A stretch of DNA of 64,000 nt from Pseudotabrizicola formosa. Its GTDB lineage: Bacteria; Pseudomonadota; Alphaproteobacteria; Rhodobacterales; Rhodobacteraceae. Position 1 is the stretch's first letter, and each line of letters opens with the position of its first letter. Below, piece after piece: positions 63,695 to 64,000 of this stretch. The stretch is from assembly GCF_002900965.1 (NCBI RefSeq), contig NZ_PJOM01000002.1, forward strand, positions 124,001 through 188,000. Direction: 5' to 3'. The position numbers were made by a program, and so were the translations under genes. Below the pieces are notes generated by a model. That model had not been told where the DNA came from and made no database searches. It saw only the letters and a list, made by a program, of their open reading frames with translations.

Positions 63695-64000
63695 ATGCAA
63701 CTTGTGACACTGTATCTTTCGACGGCTCTGGTGTTTCTGATCGTCGATGCGATCATGCTGACGCTGGTGATGAAACCGCTGTTCACCCGCCATATCGGCG
63801 CGTTGATGGCCGAACCGATCCGCTATGCGCCTGCGGGGCTGTTCTATGCGGCCTATGTCGCCGGTCTGATCTATCTGGTCAGCCTGCCCGCCCTGCGCGA
63901 TGGGGCGCCGCTGATCCTGCCTGCGGCGATCATCGGGGCCATGGCTTACGGCACCTATGAATTCACCAGCTATGCCATCATGCGCGACTGGCACTGGTCG
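63695..64000 (+). CDS. DUF2177 family membrane protein (3' end outside window)
   Basis: ATG 63695 follows GGGAG, and 102 codons are visible before the window ends. Membrane segments are evident at residues ~3-25, ~45-65 and ~72-92. YEFTSYAIMRDW near the visible end, together with the N-terminal topology, matches the DUF2177 family of small inner-membrane proteins. The function of the family is unknown. Confidence 0.82.
   Translation, partial: MQLVTLYLSTALVFLIVDAIMLTLVMKPLFTRHIGALMAEPIRYAPAGLFYAAYVAGLIYLVSLPALRDGAPLILPAAIIGAMAYGTYEFTSYAIMRDWHWS

Noticed and set aside
1-64000. CRISPR arrays, intact insertion sequences, prophage or defence systems
   Set aside because: No regularly spaced repeats, transposase, integrase, Cas or toxin-antitoxin genes were seen in the reading frames.

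Overview
The window is GC-rich, densely packed chromosomal DNA from an alphaproteobacterium, most likely a Rhodobacteraceae/Paracoccaceae relative of Rhodobacter, Gemmobacter or Tabrizicola. The evidence is a two-piece, circularly permuted tmRNA with the tag ANDNRAPMALAA, a trgA-trgB-cysK tellurite-resistance gene set, DUF1194 and DUF3772 proteins, and many 4-bp ATGA gene overlaps. The genus is an inference.

Region 1 (1-18.1 kb) is a surface-polysaccharide locus. It makes GDP-mannose (manC), GDP-L-fucose (gmd, fcl) and dTDP-L-rhamnose (rfbCBDA). It also encodes a NodZ/POFUT-like fucosyltransferase, a 964-residue multi-domain glycosyltransferase, two sulfotransferase-like proteins, a class I methyltransferase, a Wza-type outer-membrane export lipoprotein and two coiled-coil proteins. 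One sulfotransferase gene (8485-9195) is clearly AT-richer than its surroundings. The predicted product is a fucose- and rhamnose-containing polysaccharide that may carry sulfate and methyl groups. Polymerase, flippase and co-polymerase genes are not in view.

Region 2 (18.3-28.4 kb) is housekeeping and stress: rimO, a DUF1194 protein, ssrA, a polyamine-type binding protein, a class V aminotransferase, photolyase, cyclopropane-fatty-acid synthase and trgAB. Photolyase plus cfa is reminiscent of the singlet-oxygen response of Rhodobacter sphaeroides.

Region 3 (28.4-40.6 kb) is a catabolic block lying between trgB and cysK. A LacI regulator with an epimerase-like and a Gfo/Idh/MocA gene diverges from a complete sugar ABC importer followed by a second epimerase-like and a second Gfo/Idh/MocA gene. 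Two tandem LacI-type operators sit in the divergent promoter region. A GntR regulator and a class III aminotransferase follow, each preceded by a TTTGATCA site.

Region 4 (40.7-45.4 kb) holds a tightly coupled cysK-mscS-alaX operon and a tRNA-Ser(GGA). Region 5 (45.4-52.1 kb), just downstream of the tRNA, looks acquired. A TetR regulator diverges from a small monooxygenase-like gene, an RND efflux pump (adaptor and pump) and a truncated short-chain dehydrogenase; a degenerate stretch forms the right edge.

Region 6 (52.1-64 kb) returns to core genes: rsgA, an amidohydrolase, an inositol-monophosphatase-family gene, a Ca/Na antiporter, an Mla-type lipid transport operon, an iron/siderophore-type ABC importer, and the start of a DUF2177 membrane protein.
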